From Pezicula radicicola (taxonomy: Eukaryota; Ascomycota; Leotiomycetes; Helotiales; Dermateaceae): a stretch of DNA of 64,000 bases. The stretch spans positions 124,001 through 188,000 of the forward strand of contig PDUO01000004.1 of assembly GCA_003008705.1 (NCBI GenBank), read 5' to 3'. Positions 11,873 through 22,860 of this stretch are shown piece by piece. Below the pieces are notes generated by a model. It worked only from the letters and a program-made list of their open reading frames with translations, ran no database searches and was not told the DNA's origin. The position numbers and the translations under genes were made by a program. How positions within the stretch are numbered: position 1 is the stretch's first letter; each line of letters starts with the position of its first letter.

Positions 11873-12397
11873 GATCGTGGGCTAAAAGATACAACTGTGA
11901 AAAATTCGGGGTGCCGGCACAAGTTCAAATATCCTCAATTGCGGCCCAGCGAATATCGTGGCCAATGGTGTAGAGTGGCAGAGTGAGAGAATATCAAAAA
12001 ATGGTGCCGTGATGGTTCGGCGAATGACGCATCGAGGTGGTGGGTTGATGATTTGATCAGGCAGAATTCCTAGAGTTCCAAATCCGGTGATGCGGTGACG
12101 CGGTGATGTGTGAAATGACCAGGCTGCACAAGCACCTAGGACACCATTAGAGAAGGCTAGAGGAGACAACAAGAAGCACTACTGTAATATATTCTAAGTA
12201 TCTTGAGTCGGGATGCACTGATTTATACCTTCCTTTATTTGTCGCCGTTCTTTCACGCCTTCAAACTCTGTCACGCTCATTTTACAGGATCCTGTTGCTC
12301 ACACGAGCGCTTCTCGAGACTCCCCAGACGCCAGCGCCCACGACCTCCGACATTTAGGCCTCAGACACCGTTCTGAGCCTATTTCCATCGACATTCA
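11873..12397. other. Divergent promoter region, Rqc1 and PP2C genes
   Basis: This 525-bp stretch is the shared upstream region of two divergent housekeeping genes. No clear TATA box was seen, as is common for such genes. A chance open frame covers part of the - strand but has no family features. Confidence 0.45.
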
Positions 12398-14308
12398 ATG
12401 CGTCGAGCAGTCGTAAGAGCATTCCGGACTGCGCGTCAGAGTCCATCGATTCTACGAAGTACCCGTGGTGGCATCCTACAATCCTCGAGCTATGTTCTAG
12501 GCCTCCGATTGGCTTCTTCTTCAACTCGCCCAGATAATGCGATAGCAAGCTCAGCTTCGTCGATGTATATAAGGAGGTTCTCAGTCGCTCTGGTCTCGAC
12601 CTTGGTGGGATACGGAGCGTGGTATACATATCAGGGCAACGGAACAGATATTGCGAATGGTTCAGCAGCTCAGCAAACCCGCGGTCTCTCGAACTCTGCG
12701 ATCTACTCAAACCCTACACAGGCGCAAGAACACAATCCAGATCTAGATAGAAAGGCCGTTGTAGTAGGCCCAGATACATTATATACAGGCACCATTACAG
12801 GGGAAGGACCTATATCGAAGGATACAGATGAGTCTGGGCGCAAAGTGCTAGAGATGTTGACACCAGAGCAAGCTACGCAGAAACTACGCCGGAATGAGGA
12901 GTCATATTTGGTTGGCAGGGGAAAGGGAGTTGTGCGATACGATGTGGTTCAGATTCCTAGTAATGACCCTATAGAGGATGATCACTCAGAGAAGATAATT
13001 GAGCTACCACCATCGTTGGCCGCTGCCACCGCTGCCCGAAACCCGAGCAGTGATTGGATGTTCTGGGGTGTCTTTGATGGACATTCGTGAGTACTCGAGG
13101 TTAGACTTTTACTGGGCCTGGCTAACAATCTACAGAGGTTGGACTACATCTGCGAAGTTGCGACAGGTTCTGATCAGTTTCGTTGCCCGAGAGCTTAATA
13201 CCACATATAAGGCTGCGCTTGCCGATCCAGCGGTTGATGAGCCATCCTCAGAAGCTATTGAGGCAGCCATCAAGACCGGATTTACCCGTCTAGACAACGA
13301 GATCGTCCATGAAAGCGTCGAGAAGACTTTCAAAGCCAACTCAAAGCTCGTCGCAGCAGAGCTTCTTGCACCAGCTCTCTCAGGATCTTGCGCTTTGTTG
13401 TCATTCTACGACAGCAACTCGAAATTGCTAAGAGTGGCATGCACTGGAGATTCCAGAGCGATTCTTGGACGACGAGGGGACAGTGGAAAATGGATTGCAA
13501 AGCCTCTTTCCGTTGACCAAACCGGTGGAAATCCGGACGAAGAAGCAAGAATGCGCAAGCTGCATCCTGGAGAAGAAAACGTGATCAGAAATGGCCGTGT
13601 CTTGGGTGGATTGGAGCCAACACGTGCTTTCGGTGACGCAACTTACAAGTGGACCCGTGAGGTATCAGAAAGGCTAAAGGCCTCTTTCTTTGGCCGAACA
13701 CCATCTCAACTTCTCCGTACACCACCATATGTAACCGCTGAGCCTGTAGTAACTACCACCAAAATTGAGCCAGAAAAAGGTGACTTCGTAGTCATGGCCA
13801 CCGATGGCCTATGGGAAATGCTCACAAACGAAGAGGTCGTTGGACTCGTTGGGCAATGGATTGAGAAGCAGTCTTCTGAGACTAATGGTAACTCGTGGGC
13901 AAAGATGTTCACTTCTCAACAAAAAGGTCTTCCAGTCGAGGCAGGGCAAGCCAAGAAGGCAAAAGATGGTCAAAAGACTCCTATCCGTCAGCAACAGTGG
14001 GGGGTCAAGGGAGGTGAGAATGAGAGATTCGTCGTTGAGGACAAAAACGTTGCTACACATCTCGTGAGGAATGCTCTCGGTGGCAAGGATAAGGACATGG
14101 TGTGTGCATTATTGACACTACCAGCACCATACTCAAGAAGATATCGGTATGTCCAAGTCGACTCAAAGAGAAACCTCTATGCTAACCAATTATCAGGGAT
14201 GATTTGACTGTCGAAGTCATCTTCTTCGGTAACAGCGACAAGAGTGGCGATGTCGTGGTCAACAAGGAAGCCAGCGCTACTGCGAGCGATATCAAGGCAA
14301 AATTATAA
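12398..14308 (+). CDS. PTC5: Mitochondrial PP2C protein phosphatase, Ptc5 / PDH-phosphatase-like
   Basis: Three exons (12398-13086, 13136-14146, 14197-14308) give 603 residues. The first 40 residues are Arg/Ser-rich with no acids, an evident mitochondrial presequence. Residues 60-77 (FSVALVSTLVGYGAWYTY) form one membrane segment. The PP2C fold begins near residue 220 with WGVFDGHSGW, and continues with SGSCALL, CTGDSRAILG, RVLGGLEPTRAFGD and VVMATDGLWEML; these include the Asp residues that bind the two metal ions. The yeast homologue Ptc5 dephosphorylates the E1-alpha subunit of pyruvate dehydrogenase in the intermembrane space or matrix. An insertion of about 50 Lys/Gln-rich residues precedes the last exon, as in other filamentous fungi. 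Assignment to Ptc5 rather than another mitochondrial PP2C rests on the presequence, anchor and layout. Confidence 0.88.
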
Positions 14309-14847
14309 ACTATGGGTTTTAAACGCTATCTGATGAATAGATCCAGATCAAAGATTTTTGAGTTGTAAGACTATGCATTTTATTCTACGCACTAGCGCGG
14401 CTATTAGTGCGGTGCTTATTCATTCTTATCAGAACACCAGTATAGCAGAGCCTAAGTAAATGGCAAGCAGAAATTATTTCAGCAGGAAAGTCCTAATTAA
14501 GATCTCTGGGATAATCAAGTTATACAATCAGTCTAAAGATAACTAGAAACCTGCTCGGAAGGAATGTGACTGCTATATGACTTTATCTAATCGTCATGTA
14601 GCAGCATAGTATCCAATTTAATGTGTAAGTTACTGATATCAGTAAGTCACTCACCTAAGTTATTTGACTAACTCACTTTCCTTATTAAAGCAACTCGTCC
14701 AACAGCTTGTAAGTCCAAAACAATATCTATTAATTAAAAGATAAATCAAATACAAATACAAGCAAGCAACACTTTCAACCAACCCTCTTCTCAAGCAACA
14801 ACAAAAAGCAAACAACTCTCCCCCCTCGTCTAAATAAGTACGATATA
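14309..14847. other. Convergent 3' intergenic region, AT-rich
   Basis: This stretch holds the 3' ends of the PP2C gene (+) and the Lys-rich gene (-). It is AT-rich and contains no recognisable element. Confidence 0.4.
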
Positions 14848-15387
14848 TCATAAATCACTTCTTCTCATCCTTCTTCTCACCCTTCTTCCCACCTTCTTCC
14901 CCTTCTTCCCCTTCTTCTTACTACCCTTATCATCACTCTTCGTCTTACTAGCCGTCTTCGTCTTAATATTAGCCCTCTTAGTCCTAACCGCCGTCTTCGT
15001 CGCACCCTTAACCCTACTCCCCTCCTTCTTCGTACAAGGTTTCTGAACACCCCCATTCTTATTAACCCTATTAATCTGCTCAGTCTCACTTCTCGTTCTC
15101 CCAGGTTGTTCATCAACCTCCTTATCAACTATCACCAACTTATTCAACTCATTCCTCGCAACTGGTTTTCGAGGTGCTGTTGTCCTGGTCTCAGGTTGAG
15201 AAAGTGGTTCGCCGGTTGCTCGTCGTCGTGCCATTTCGGCTGCTAGGCGACGACCGGCTTCTTGTCTTGCTTGTCTTTGAGCTCGTCGACGTGCGTGGTA
15301 GGCTCCCGATATTTGGATTAGGTGCGCTCTTTGTTGCTCTTTTGGGTCATTGAGGTCCGGGGATGAGGGTTCTTTTTTGGGAGCCAT
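14848..15387 (-). CDS. Small, highly basic Lys/Arg-rich protein, function unknown
   Basis: One exon, ATG at 15387, gives 179 residues. Residues about 15-60 are an Arg/Ala/Gln-rich helix with strong charge; the rest is disordered and Lys/Arg-rich, ending in a (K/R)G-rich tail. No family is recognised; chromatin, nucleolar or RNA binding would be a guess from composition only. The 3' end is unusual. In the frame used, the tail reads GKKVGRRVRRRMRRSDL, but a one-base shift inside the purine-only tract at about 14,880-14,900 gives a KKGEKKDEKK ending with its own stop. The tail may therefore be a recent slippage product, a sequencing error, or natural variation. A TATTTATA-like box lies about 140 bp upstream. 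Confidence 0.55.
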   Translation of the reverse strand: MAPKKEPSSPDLNDPKEQQRAHLIQISGAYHARRRAQRQARQEAGRRLAAEMARRRATGEPLSQPETRTTAPRKPVARNELNKLVIVDKEVDEQPGRTRSETEQINRVNKNGGVQKPCTKKEGSRVKGATKTAVRTKRANIKTKTASKTKSDDKGSKKKGKKGKKVGRRVRRRMRRSDL

Positions 15388-18300
15388 TTTTGAGGGGTTT
15401 AAAGATTAAAAGATGGATGGGTTATGTTATAAGGGAGATTAGATGTTTTGGTGTTGGGATTTGAAAACTAGCTTGTTGTTACTGTTGTTGTTTTGGAAGT
15501 GTGTCTCGGGGATTGCGCTGGGGGTATAAATACTTGGGGGATTTCTCCTTCGTGGGTGAGACAAAGAGCAATTCGGGTTTCTTTGATCGGTTCTTTGAAT
15601 TGGAGAGATTTATCTCGATCCGGAAAGCTTTTCTTTATCCTCGGTAAAAATTCAAAGATCTAGAGGAGCTTGCTTTATTGAAGATGCCTTTTCAAGGCTG
15701 TAAATGGGGTTTCTGTGTTTAGCGACAAAGCCATTTGCTTTTGTGGCAGGAAGGAAAGATTTTGTTTTGCAACGTTGAAAGGGTTCTTGAGTAGAGAAAT
15801 ACAATTAGTTCTAGGCTATAGTTGAGTTGTGCTGTGATATTGTAGTCTCGAACTCCGAGGAGCGCTTATCGTGAGTGTTTAAGGGGGCGAGCTAAGATTT
15901 AAAGGGGGGAGATTCGCCATCGCTAAGCGAGGCCAAGGGCAGATGGTAACAAAAAAGAGGGGGAAATGAAAGAAAAGAGTACCTCGCCACAAGCCTGCCT
16001 TCTGAACACTTACTAATTACATCTAATACTCTATTTCTTCTTCTTCTCATTCTCTTCCTCCTTCTTCTTTTCCTTTTCAGTTTAGACAATCGTCTTCATC
16101 GACATCAATTACTGCAGTAGCATAAAAACATATCAACAATACTATTTAGCAACCCAAAAAGGCAAAAACCAAAAATCAAAACTTGAGTCTAGCCTTATAA
16201 AGATACAAGAGAATCCTTTCTTTGTAAGACAAGACTTACGAGTTACAACGGAAGCCTTCCTTTGTAAGGCTCTACTCAAGTCAAGTCTTCCGAGTTGAGT
16301 CTTCCTTTGTCTACCCGTAAACATAGTAACATAGCAAATATGAGGGGAGTACGGACTCTTAACTACGTAGGCTGTTTAGATTTTTTGCTAAGAATGATCC
16401 TTTAAAAAGACTTGTAATCGAAACCCTCGCATGGAACTTTTTTATATTTACTATTATAAAATATAGAGTTTAGCACAAAGTGTTGCAGTAGATAGTGACT
16501 TAGATAGCCGAGACTAGTACAGCACGAGGTAGCCGAGAAGGAAAAGGCCAAAAAAAGATTAGAGCAGTACAAAGACACATTATTTTCTAAAGACTCATTT
16601 GCTCCTATTCCTTACACCGTTTGCTGCTATACCCACGGACGAATAGGACGTGCAAGATGAAATACATATGTTTTATTGAGGTGAAATCCTCGGAGTGTTG
16701 AATCCTTATAGAAAATTGCAGGAAACAGTGCAACAGATAATACATTGTTGCCAACTTGACATTTGGTGTACTCTGGTCCTTCACTTATTTCACCTTGTAT
16801 GGGTTAGGTTTATTTATTGCCAATTTGCCGCAGACAGTGAATTGTGTTTCGACTCCGAGGTTTAAGCTGGATTGCAAGAAGGTGCAAAAAAGAAATAAAA
16901 CAGGAACAAGCCAAAAAAGGACTAGAGCATTGCAAAGGTACTAAGAATACTTGGAGACTAATTATATTTATAGAAGTAGATAAAGACCGACCATGGTCTG
17001 AATCATTTAGTTTCTGCGGGCCTGGTAGGCTTGCAATGTAAGGATAGTAATGATACTAGGAATATTAGATCCTGTTACAAGTGGTGGTAAAAGATATTTA
17101 AGCATAACGCTACTTGAAAGGTCTTTACCATGCTCCAGTCATATATTGTTAGTCACCACAGTTGAGTCTTCCTTGGTTTACCCACAAGCAGCGCAGTGAA
17201 TACTAGGGGAGTACGGACTCTTAACTGCTTAGACTGTTTGGACTGTTTGTTAGAGTAAATTTTCTAAAATAGTAAATAATAGAAATTTTAGCATAGAACC
17301 CGATTAAGCTAAGGGCGGAAATGTGCGGCAGGTAGTGAATTGGACAATAGGAAGGCTAGCGCCCGAGGTAAGCGAGAAATCAAGACACAAAAAGACAGAA
17401 ACCGAGACCTCCTTAACAAGACCATACTGCTTCTGCGATACATCATTGATGTTTTACACTGGCTCTTTAGTTAGTTTATAATGTAAGTACCAAGTTCAAT
17501 TATAAAATAATACAAAACCCTTTCCCTAGGTGCCTCCTTGGCAAAAAAAGAAAAAAAAAGAAACAGAAACAAAAAAAAGTGGGCGGGAAATTGACTAGAG
17601 CCTTGCAAAGGTGCTAAGAATTCTTGGAGACTAACAATATTTGGAGAGGTAATAAAGACCGACCATGGTCTAAATCGAGTGTTTTGCGGGCCCGAGAGCT
17701 GGCAGTAGTAAGGATAATAATACTAGGTAATGATACTAATGATGGGTAAAGATACTAAGACTACTGTGATATGTGCTGTATGGGAATAATGATACTGTTA
17801 CAAATAGTGAAGTAATGATATTTGGGAATAAAGCTATTTGGAAGGTCTTTACAAGGCTCTAGTCGTATTGTTAGTCACCACAGTTGAGTCTTCCTGAGTT
17901 TACCCATACCGTAGTAACAGCGTAAATACGTGGGGAGTACGGACTCTTAACTGTTTGGACTGTTTGCTTAGCAGAACTCTTAAAATAATACATGAAGGGG
18001 GCCTTGTAGCCGAGTATAAATTTTACCGTACATTCGCCACCGGCAACCTTTTTAGTGTTAGCGCATTATCCAAAGCCTTTAATGCTGAAATCGATCTCTA
18101 AATTTTTATGCCGCACCAAATGCTGTACTTGGGACTGACTGAGCACGATACCGAGATACTTAGTACCATGACGGCAATACATTTGTGATGTGAGGAACAA
18201 CCTTTAGCTCATAACTGTTGATCTCTCATGCTAAATTAACCCATGAATGGTGTGGGATAGTACAAACTTTGCACCATAACTTACACCAGGATACTTCTCA

Positions 18301-18780
18301 AGTAACGAGAAGGATAGGCAGGTAGATAGTGTTTCTGCCTATTTCATAGCTAACTTTTCACCGGAAAAGTGAGCCTACCAAATTTTCTAGGGAATTCTGA
18401 ATTTTATGTCAGGAACACAGTTCCCGCTTAGTGAATTAAGAGTCTCCAAACACATGTTGGGCACTTCTAGAACAGGAGATGGATTGGTGTATCCTATGCT
18501 TTCAGTATGATATCTTTTTGATGAAGGAGGCATGGCAAGCTTGATCAAACGCAAATTCATAATCATGGAAAATTCATAGCATAAAGAACAATTGGAGGAC
18601 GGTTTACGTGGCTTCATTGCTCGTTCGGTGAACACGACTATGTAGATTACAAGCTAGTCTTTAGCAACACGCAATGACCCTGGCATTCCCCACCAGCGGG
18701 CAACTATGAACTTTCCTTCCCATTCTCTCAAGTGCACTCTCCGCCGTACATAAATGCAGTTCTCGTGTATTCCCCCAAAT
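15388..18780. other. Gene-poor, repeat-bearing interval
   Basis: No gene was recognised in these 3.4 kb. The first 700 bp is the promoter side of the Lys-rich gene. About 16,150-18,000 holds three diverged copies of one repeat, described separately. About 18,000-18,640 is of unknown origin: an open frame of 82 codons at 18,387-18,635 on the - strand has no family resemblance. Confidence 0.5.
16150..18000. repeat. Three diverged tandem-like copies of a 0.7-0.9 kb repeat
   Basis: The marker GTTGAGTCTTCC occurs at 16294, 17161 and 17883, and each is followed by GGGGAGTACGGACTCTTAAC at 16344, 17206 and 17932. The spacings of 862-867 and 722-726 bp agree for both markers. Other shared blocks include the AAAGACCGACCATGGTCT region (about 16,985 and 17,650), a GACTAGAGC...TGCAAAGG block (about 16,920 and 17,593, with a weaker copy at about 16,558), and TGTTAC-led blocks at about 17,077 and 17,813. 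The copies differ by many substitutions and small indels. They have no coding potential and no clear terminal repeats. Degenerate LTRs or another decayed element are possible, since TGTTAC is a common LTR start, but I cannot assign a class. Confidence 0.75.
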
Positions 18781-19933
18781 CTAGGGAAACACTGAGACTC
18801 CTGTTTGAATTATGGCCCATCTTGGAGAATCCCTGACCATATCCTTAAGTCTACTTGACTTTGGCAGATTTCCATAGTATCGGTATCGATCCATGATCCA
18901 TTTGCTAGATCTGGCCCTACGTGCAGTAAGTACATTGGCACGGTGATACAGCTCTCTAGACGAAATTGTAGGATTATCTCTGAGCAACTCAATAATCTTG
19001 ATATCATCTGTGATACTTGGTTTGGCTACCTTTCTGCCTTCATTGGGTCTGATGTGAGTGACGTTAACCGGAATATTGGATAATACCGAGCCTGACGCTT
19101 GACCTCCTTGGTTACCAGTCGGTTGATTGACGGCGTGACCGGCGTTGTTCAATGAGGCATTTTGGTTTGAAGTAGAGGCAATCGCGGTCTGTCCCTGACC
19201 ATTTCGAGTTGTGGTAGAGGAGGACTTCTTGCCGCGTAAAGCCTTGGATGTACGAGTTGAGGTAGCCGCGCTCTTTCCCTGACCATTACGGGTTGCCGTT
19301 GCGGGAGACTTGTTGGTGTTTGAACCATTGGCGGTACGAGTCGAGGTAGCAGCGGTCTGTCCCTGGCCGCGATGAGTTCCGGTCGAGGCAGAGGGATTGT
19401 TGGCAGTCCGAGCGCTCTTGTCAACAACACCATCAGATGCAGTCAAACTGCGCTGTCGCTTTCGACTCTCCTATTAGGGGTTGGTTAGTATAGGCCTTGC
19501 CAACTGGAATACTTGGGAATAGACAGAGGCTGCTTACCGAGGCAACTTGTGCATTGTGACTGTCGGCGAGCGGCTTTTGGAAGTCTGCCTTCAAGAACTT
19601 GGGCTGACCCACAACAGGATGGAGTCTTTCGAGTTCTTTACCGGGGCCAGGTCCGTGGAAAATGAATTCGGATTGGCGGTTGTCGTAGTAAGCATGGGGG
19701 CGACCGAAAGTATCTGCGATCACAATGCGAGCGTGAACGGGTACCATGCGGTAGGCCATCTCGCTCCTCCTCTTGGACGCAGTTAGCAATTGAGAAGCAA
19801 TTGAAAATATGGGGAATGCAGCACACCTTTTAAAGAGGTTGAAAGCGCCGGATCGGTCTGGACTTTGCTTTGCTTTCTTGTTGTTTGGAGTTGGTGGGTT
19901 TGGGATTTCATAGTGGGATTTTAAAAATTCCAT
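18781..19933 (-). CDS. Paralogue A of a lineage family with a conserved C-terminal domain
   Basis: Three exons (19933-19827, 19769-19538, 19470-18781) give 342 residues. The first intron (57 bp) is a multiple of three and open, so retention is possible, but it has a GCTAACTG branch site. Residues about 115-120 (ESRKRQR) look like a nuclear signal. Residues about 140-215 are disordered and carry a 28-residue repeat (units starting THRGQGQTAATSTRT and TRNGQGKSAATSTRT, plus a partial third). The last 80 residues contain DIKIIELLRDNPTISSREL and DRYRYYGN, then SPRWAIIQ. This domain recurs at 35.3 kb (close match) and 29.5 kb (weaker). The pattern of two helices around ISSREL resembles a helix-turn-helix, so DNA binding is an inference. 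No named family is recognised. Confidence 0.7.
19140..19400 (-). repeat. 84-bp in-gene tandem repeat (28-residue units) in paralogue A
   Basis: On the - strand the coding sequence has about 2.5 diverged units of 84 bp, encoding GQGQTAATSTRT- or GQGKSAATSTRT-type segments each followed by a Ser/Asn/Lys-rich spacer. Such minisatellites vary readily in copy number between strains. Confidence 0.6.
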
Positions 19934-22033
19934 GGTGCGGGCGTTCTGGAGTAGTGAATTGGTATTGAGTGAATTTGACCGCAGTCTCTCTACCGCCCCG
20001 CCTGTATGAGGCTAGCTCAGTTACGAGTGTATATCCTCAGCATGCCTAGCAAATAAGTTGCGTATTCTCACTTCTTATACACACATCAACCTCCACCGAC
20101 AGAACCTCCACCGAAATAACCTCCTGTTTTGCCATCAAAGCCAATTACTGCTTGATCACTGGCCTCAAACTTTAATTTTGACCCAAGTACACTGGTTTTT
20201 ACAATTTACAACAGAGAGGTTGATTGCAAAATAGTAGCAATGTCGCCTTGGTCACTTCTTGCTTGCATTTCACATTGCATACCCAAAAGACTTCCTGCGC
20301 CTAAGGCCTGAAATAAAGGAATCTTGATCATTGATTATATATAGAATTACGCAGACCCCAAAAAAAGTCAATTATTTAGGGTTAAGAAGTTGATTGGGGG
20401 TTTAGTAGAACAGTGAATCAAGACCAAGAGAACTCGCCAAATTTAAGCGAGCTCTAATTGATCCTCTCAGCGCCAAAAAGCAAACTGACCAGAACTCCTA
20501 CCACCAAAAAACCCATAAGCTAAAATAATTGGCCATCCTCTTGATATGCACCAATAAGCAAAAGTGTTTGTATGAGAAATTTCTTTCCTGGAAATGCTCA
20601 ACTGACTCAAATCTCGCAACATCAGCGATACATCACAACCCAACACCTAGTCCACAACCTCGACTCTTTGCCAAGTTCGGATGCTTGAAAAGTCTACTTA
20701 GGACTGTTTCAGGTCTCTCGATTCTTACTGTACCAGGTAGAGCCAAACCAATCTTTACAGACTAGCGACTACCTCTCGATGCTAAACAGCAGTCTGCGAA
20801 CTTCCGGGGTTGTCGTCCAAGTTTTGTAGTATAAGGCCTCCAACCGATATATTTCCACGGGATCTCACTCTGGGGCGCAACGGAAACTTCAACTTGTCAC
20901 GGTATAGCCATGCGACCGAGATTATTGTTGTCTGTCTTCTGAAAAAAAAAAAGGTAGCATACTGAACATAGTTTGACATGCAAAACAATAATGTCAGCAA
21001 ATCTCAAACCTAGTGTAAACTGCTCATGTAGGCATAGAAAATGGAAATCATCTTTACTTACGGCTACTGCCATTCCGGAAACCGAAATTTTGTCAGAAGG
21101 GCAATAGATTTCATAGCTGAGCTGTTTCTCTTGTTTTCATGGGCTAAATATTGATCTATCTTACTATCTTGCTGCTGCGTGAGATTTTAGAGCTGCAAGA
21201 TATCAGCATTCAACTTGTTGTCGAAACCCCATAAGCATACAACTTTCAGCTTCTTATGCATACTAGTTATGAGACGTTCTCAAAAATGGATGAGTCCCGA
21301 AGCTGTGATGTCTATCTGCTCCATACAATGAGTGAACTCTTTTGTGATGTCTTCAAGCCGAGGTCTTTGTTATTCGGACAATATACTTGGAACCTTAACC
21401 ATCCCAAGTATATATAGCCAATGTAACTCTTTGATGAAAGTGGGTTAGATGTAAACAGAGAAATATTTGTAAATTGCTTTGATGGTTAAACATCTCAATA
21501 ACTCTTATTATTTATACGTTGTCTGCGATACACAAGTAAAATAGTCGGTACATGATTTCTGACAAATTGCTTTTAGCAACTGCGAAATACTGTTGTGTGA
21601 TAGACTTGTACTAGCGCTCACTACCTTTCCCTTAAAGATGCTAAGCCCTAACTTTTCTTCTCTTAGTGATATTCCGAAACTTTTAATGCACTTTCCTAGA
21701 ACTCTTATTCAACACTTTAGAAGTGAGAGTCGACAACATAAGAACACCAGGTTGTAAGGAAAGTCACAAAGGAGTTGAAACTTTGGCAAAGATAAAATTC
21801 TTAAGGAGTCAAAGTTATGAAACGAGTTGAAAGTTTTACCCAAGTCCTCTGAGAGGTGTCAACAACCCGATATTATCAATGAGTCAAAACAATAAGGTAC
21901 AGAAGTCGGAAATATTAACAAGTTAAACAACTAAAATTTTCAGAAGCCCAACATCAAACATTTCCTATACTGGCTCTTAATAAAGCAACAAAAACCAAGT
22001 CCCCACCTTATATAAACCACCCTTAAAGCCCCC
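19934..22033. other. Gene-poor interval, 2.1 kb
   Basis: No gene, tRNA or delimited repeat was recognised. It includes the promoter of paralogue A, a 12-base poly-A run near 20,941, and AT-rich stretches. Open frames here are short and show no family features. Confidence 0.45.
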
Positions 22034-22860
22034 TTAACACCTAACTCTCTTTCCTCCCCTACCCTTATGCTCCATAACTTCATAACCCCGATGCGATCCC
22101 AAGTTCCCACAACAAGACCAATAAAACTCATCAGTAAATTCCTCATCATCCGCAAGAACTTTTACATCTCCGTCATAATCAGCTAATAAATCTGACGACT
22201 CATTGATTTCATTGATCCTTAGTGTCCAAACAAGTCAGAAACGCCCTCTTACTCTCCAATTGGTAATGTGGAAGGAAAGGAAAAAAAGTGCCTGTTTTAT
22301 GAAAGAGTGGAGTCGGGCTCTGCCGTAGTATAATTTAGTGCAAGGCCTATATAAAATTACTACTCGTCAGTAAAATCTTCCTCTCTTCATCAATAGCTCG
22401 AGTTTCATCGAAAGCTTCGTTTTTTCCCACCTACCATCCCTATATATAGTCTATATATATAGTTAGTTTTAGCCCTAGTACGGGAGCGTTTGGTAGTAAA
22501 CAGGTACCCTAGAGTATTATTTCCTATACAAATTAGGAGTAATTCGATCTATATTAATAATAGCGATTGACTTAGTAAGTCTAAAATCAATGAATTAATT
22601 CGACGAAACGAGATGAATAAAAGGAAAAAAAACATATCAGGATGTAGGATACCAACAACAAGAATCCTTCCTATTCATCCTGACATCAAACTCCCTATCA
22701 CACTGTTCACAAATAAGCCACCTCAGTCTAAAACCCTCCTCCAACACCACATTTCCTAAATCCCCAACCTTCCTCTTCATCTTTTTCTTTTTCCCATTCT
22801 CATCCCCATTCCCATCATCCCACCCATTAACCTTAGCAAGCAAAGAAGAAGCAACATATC
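22034..22860 (-). pseudogene. Truncated second copy of the Cys-rich WAD family
   Basis: Two separated pieces match the upstream gene. The first (about 22,860-22,637) contains TRYVASSLLAKV and WLICEQCDREFDV, then DSCCWYP and a stop, parallel to VARNLVAAS and VICKNCDESFDP in the upstream gene. The second (about 22,219-22,034) contains DLLADYDGD, FYWSCCGN and EHKG, parallel to VWADYEYDN and FVWKCYWGN, and ends in TAA. An ACTAAG acceptor-like site precedes the second piece. About 410 bp of AT-rich DNA, including a TATATATAGTCTATATATATAG stretch, separates them, and no matching donor is found. The N-terminus overlaps the end of the upstream gene in another frame. This looks like a tandem duplicate that lost its start and was broken by an insertion or by decay. 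Confidence 0.6.

Noticed and set aside
18387..18635. 82-codon open frame (-) between the repeat array and paralogue A
   Set aside because: No family resemblance, and its amino acid composition is unremarkable. Not enough to call a gene.
20005..20030. GGCTAGCTCAGTTACGAG, an A-box-like sequence
   Set aside because: No anticodon stem or B-box follows at tRNA distance.
22470..22520. GGGAGCGTTTGGTAGTAAACAG, resembling a PIF/Harbinger terminus
   Set aside because: The inverted partner and a TTA/TAA target duplication were not found within the AT-rich insert.
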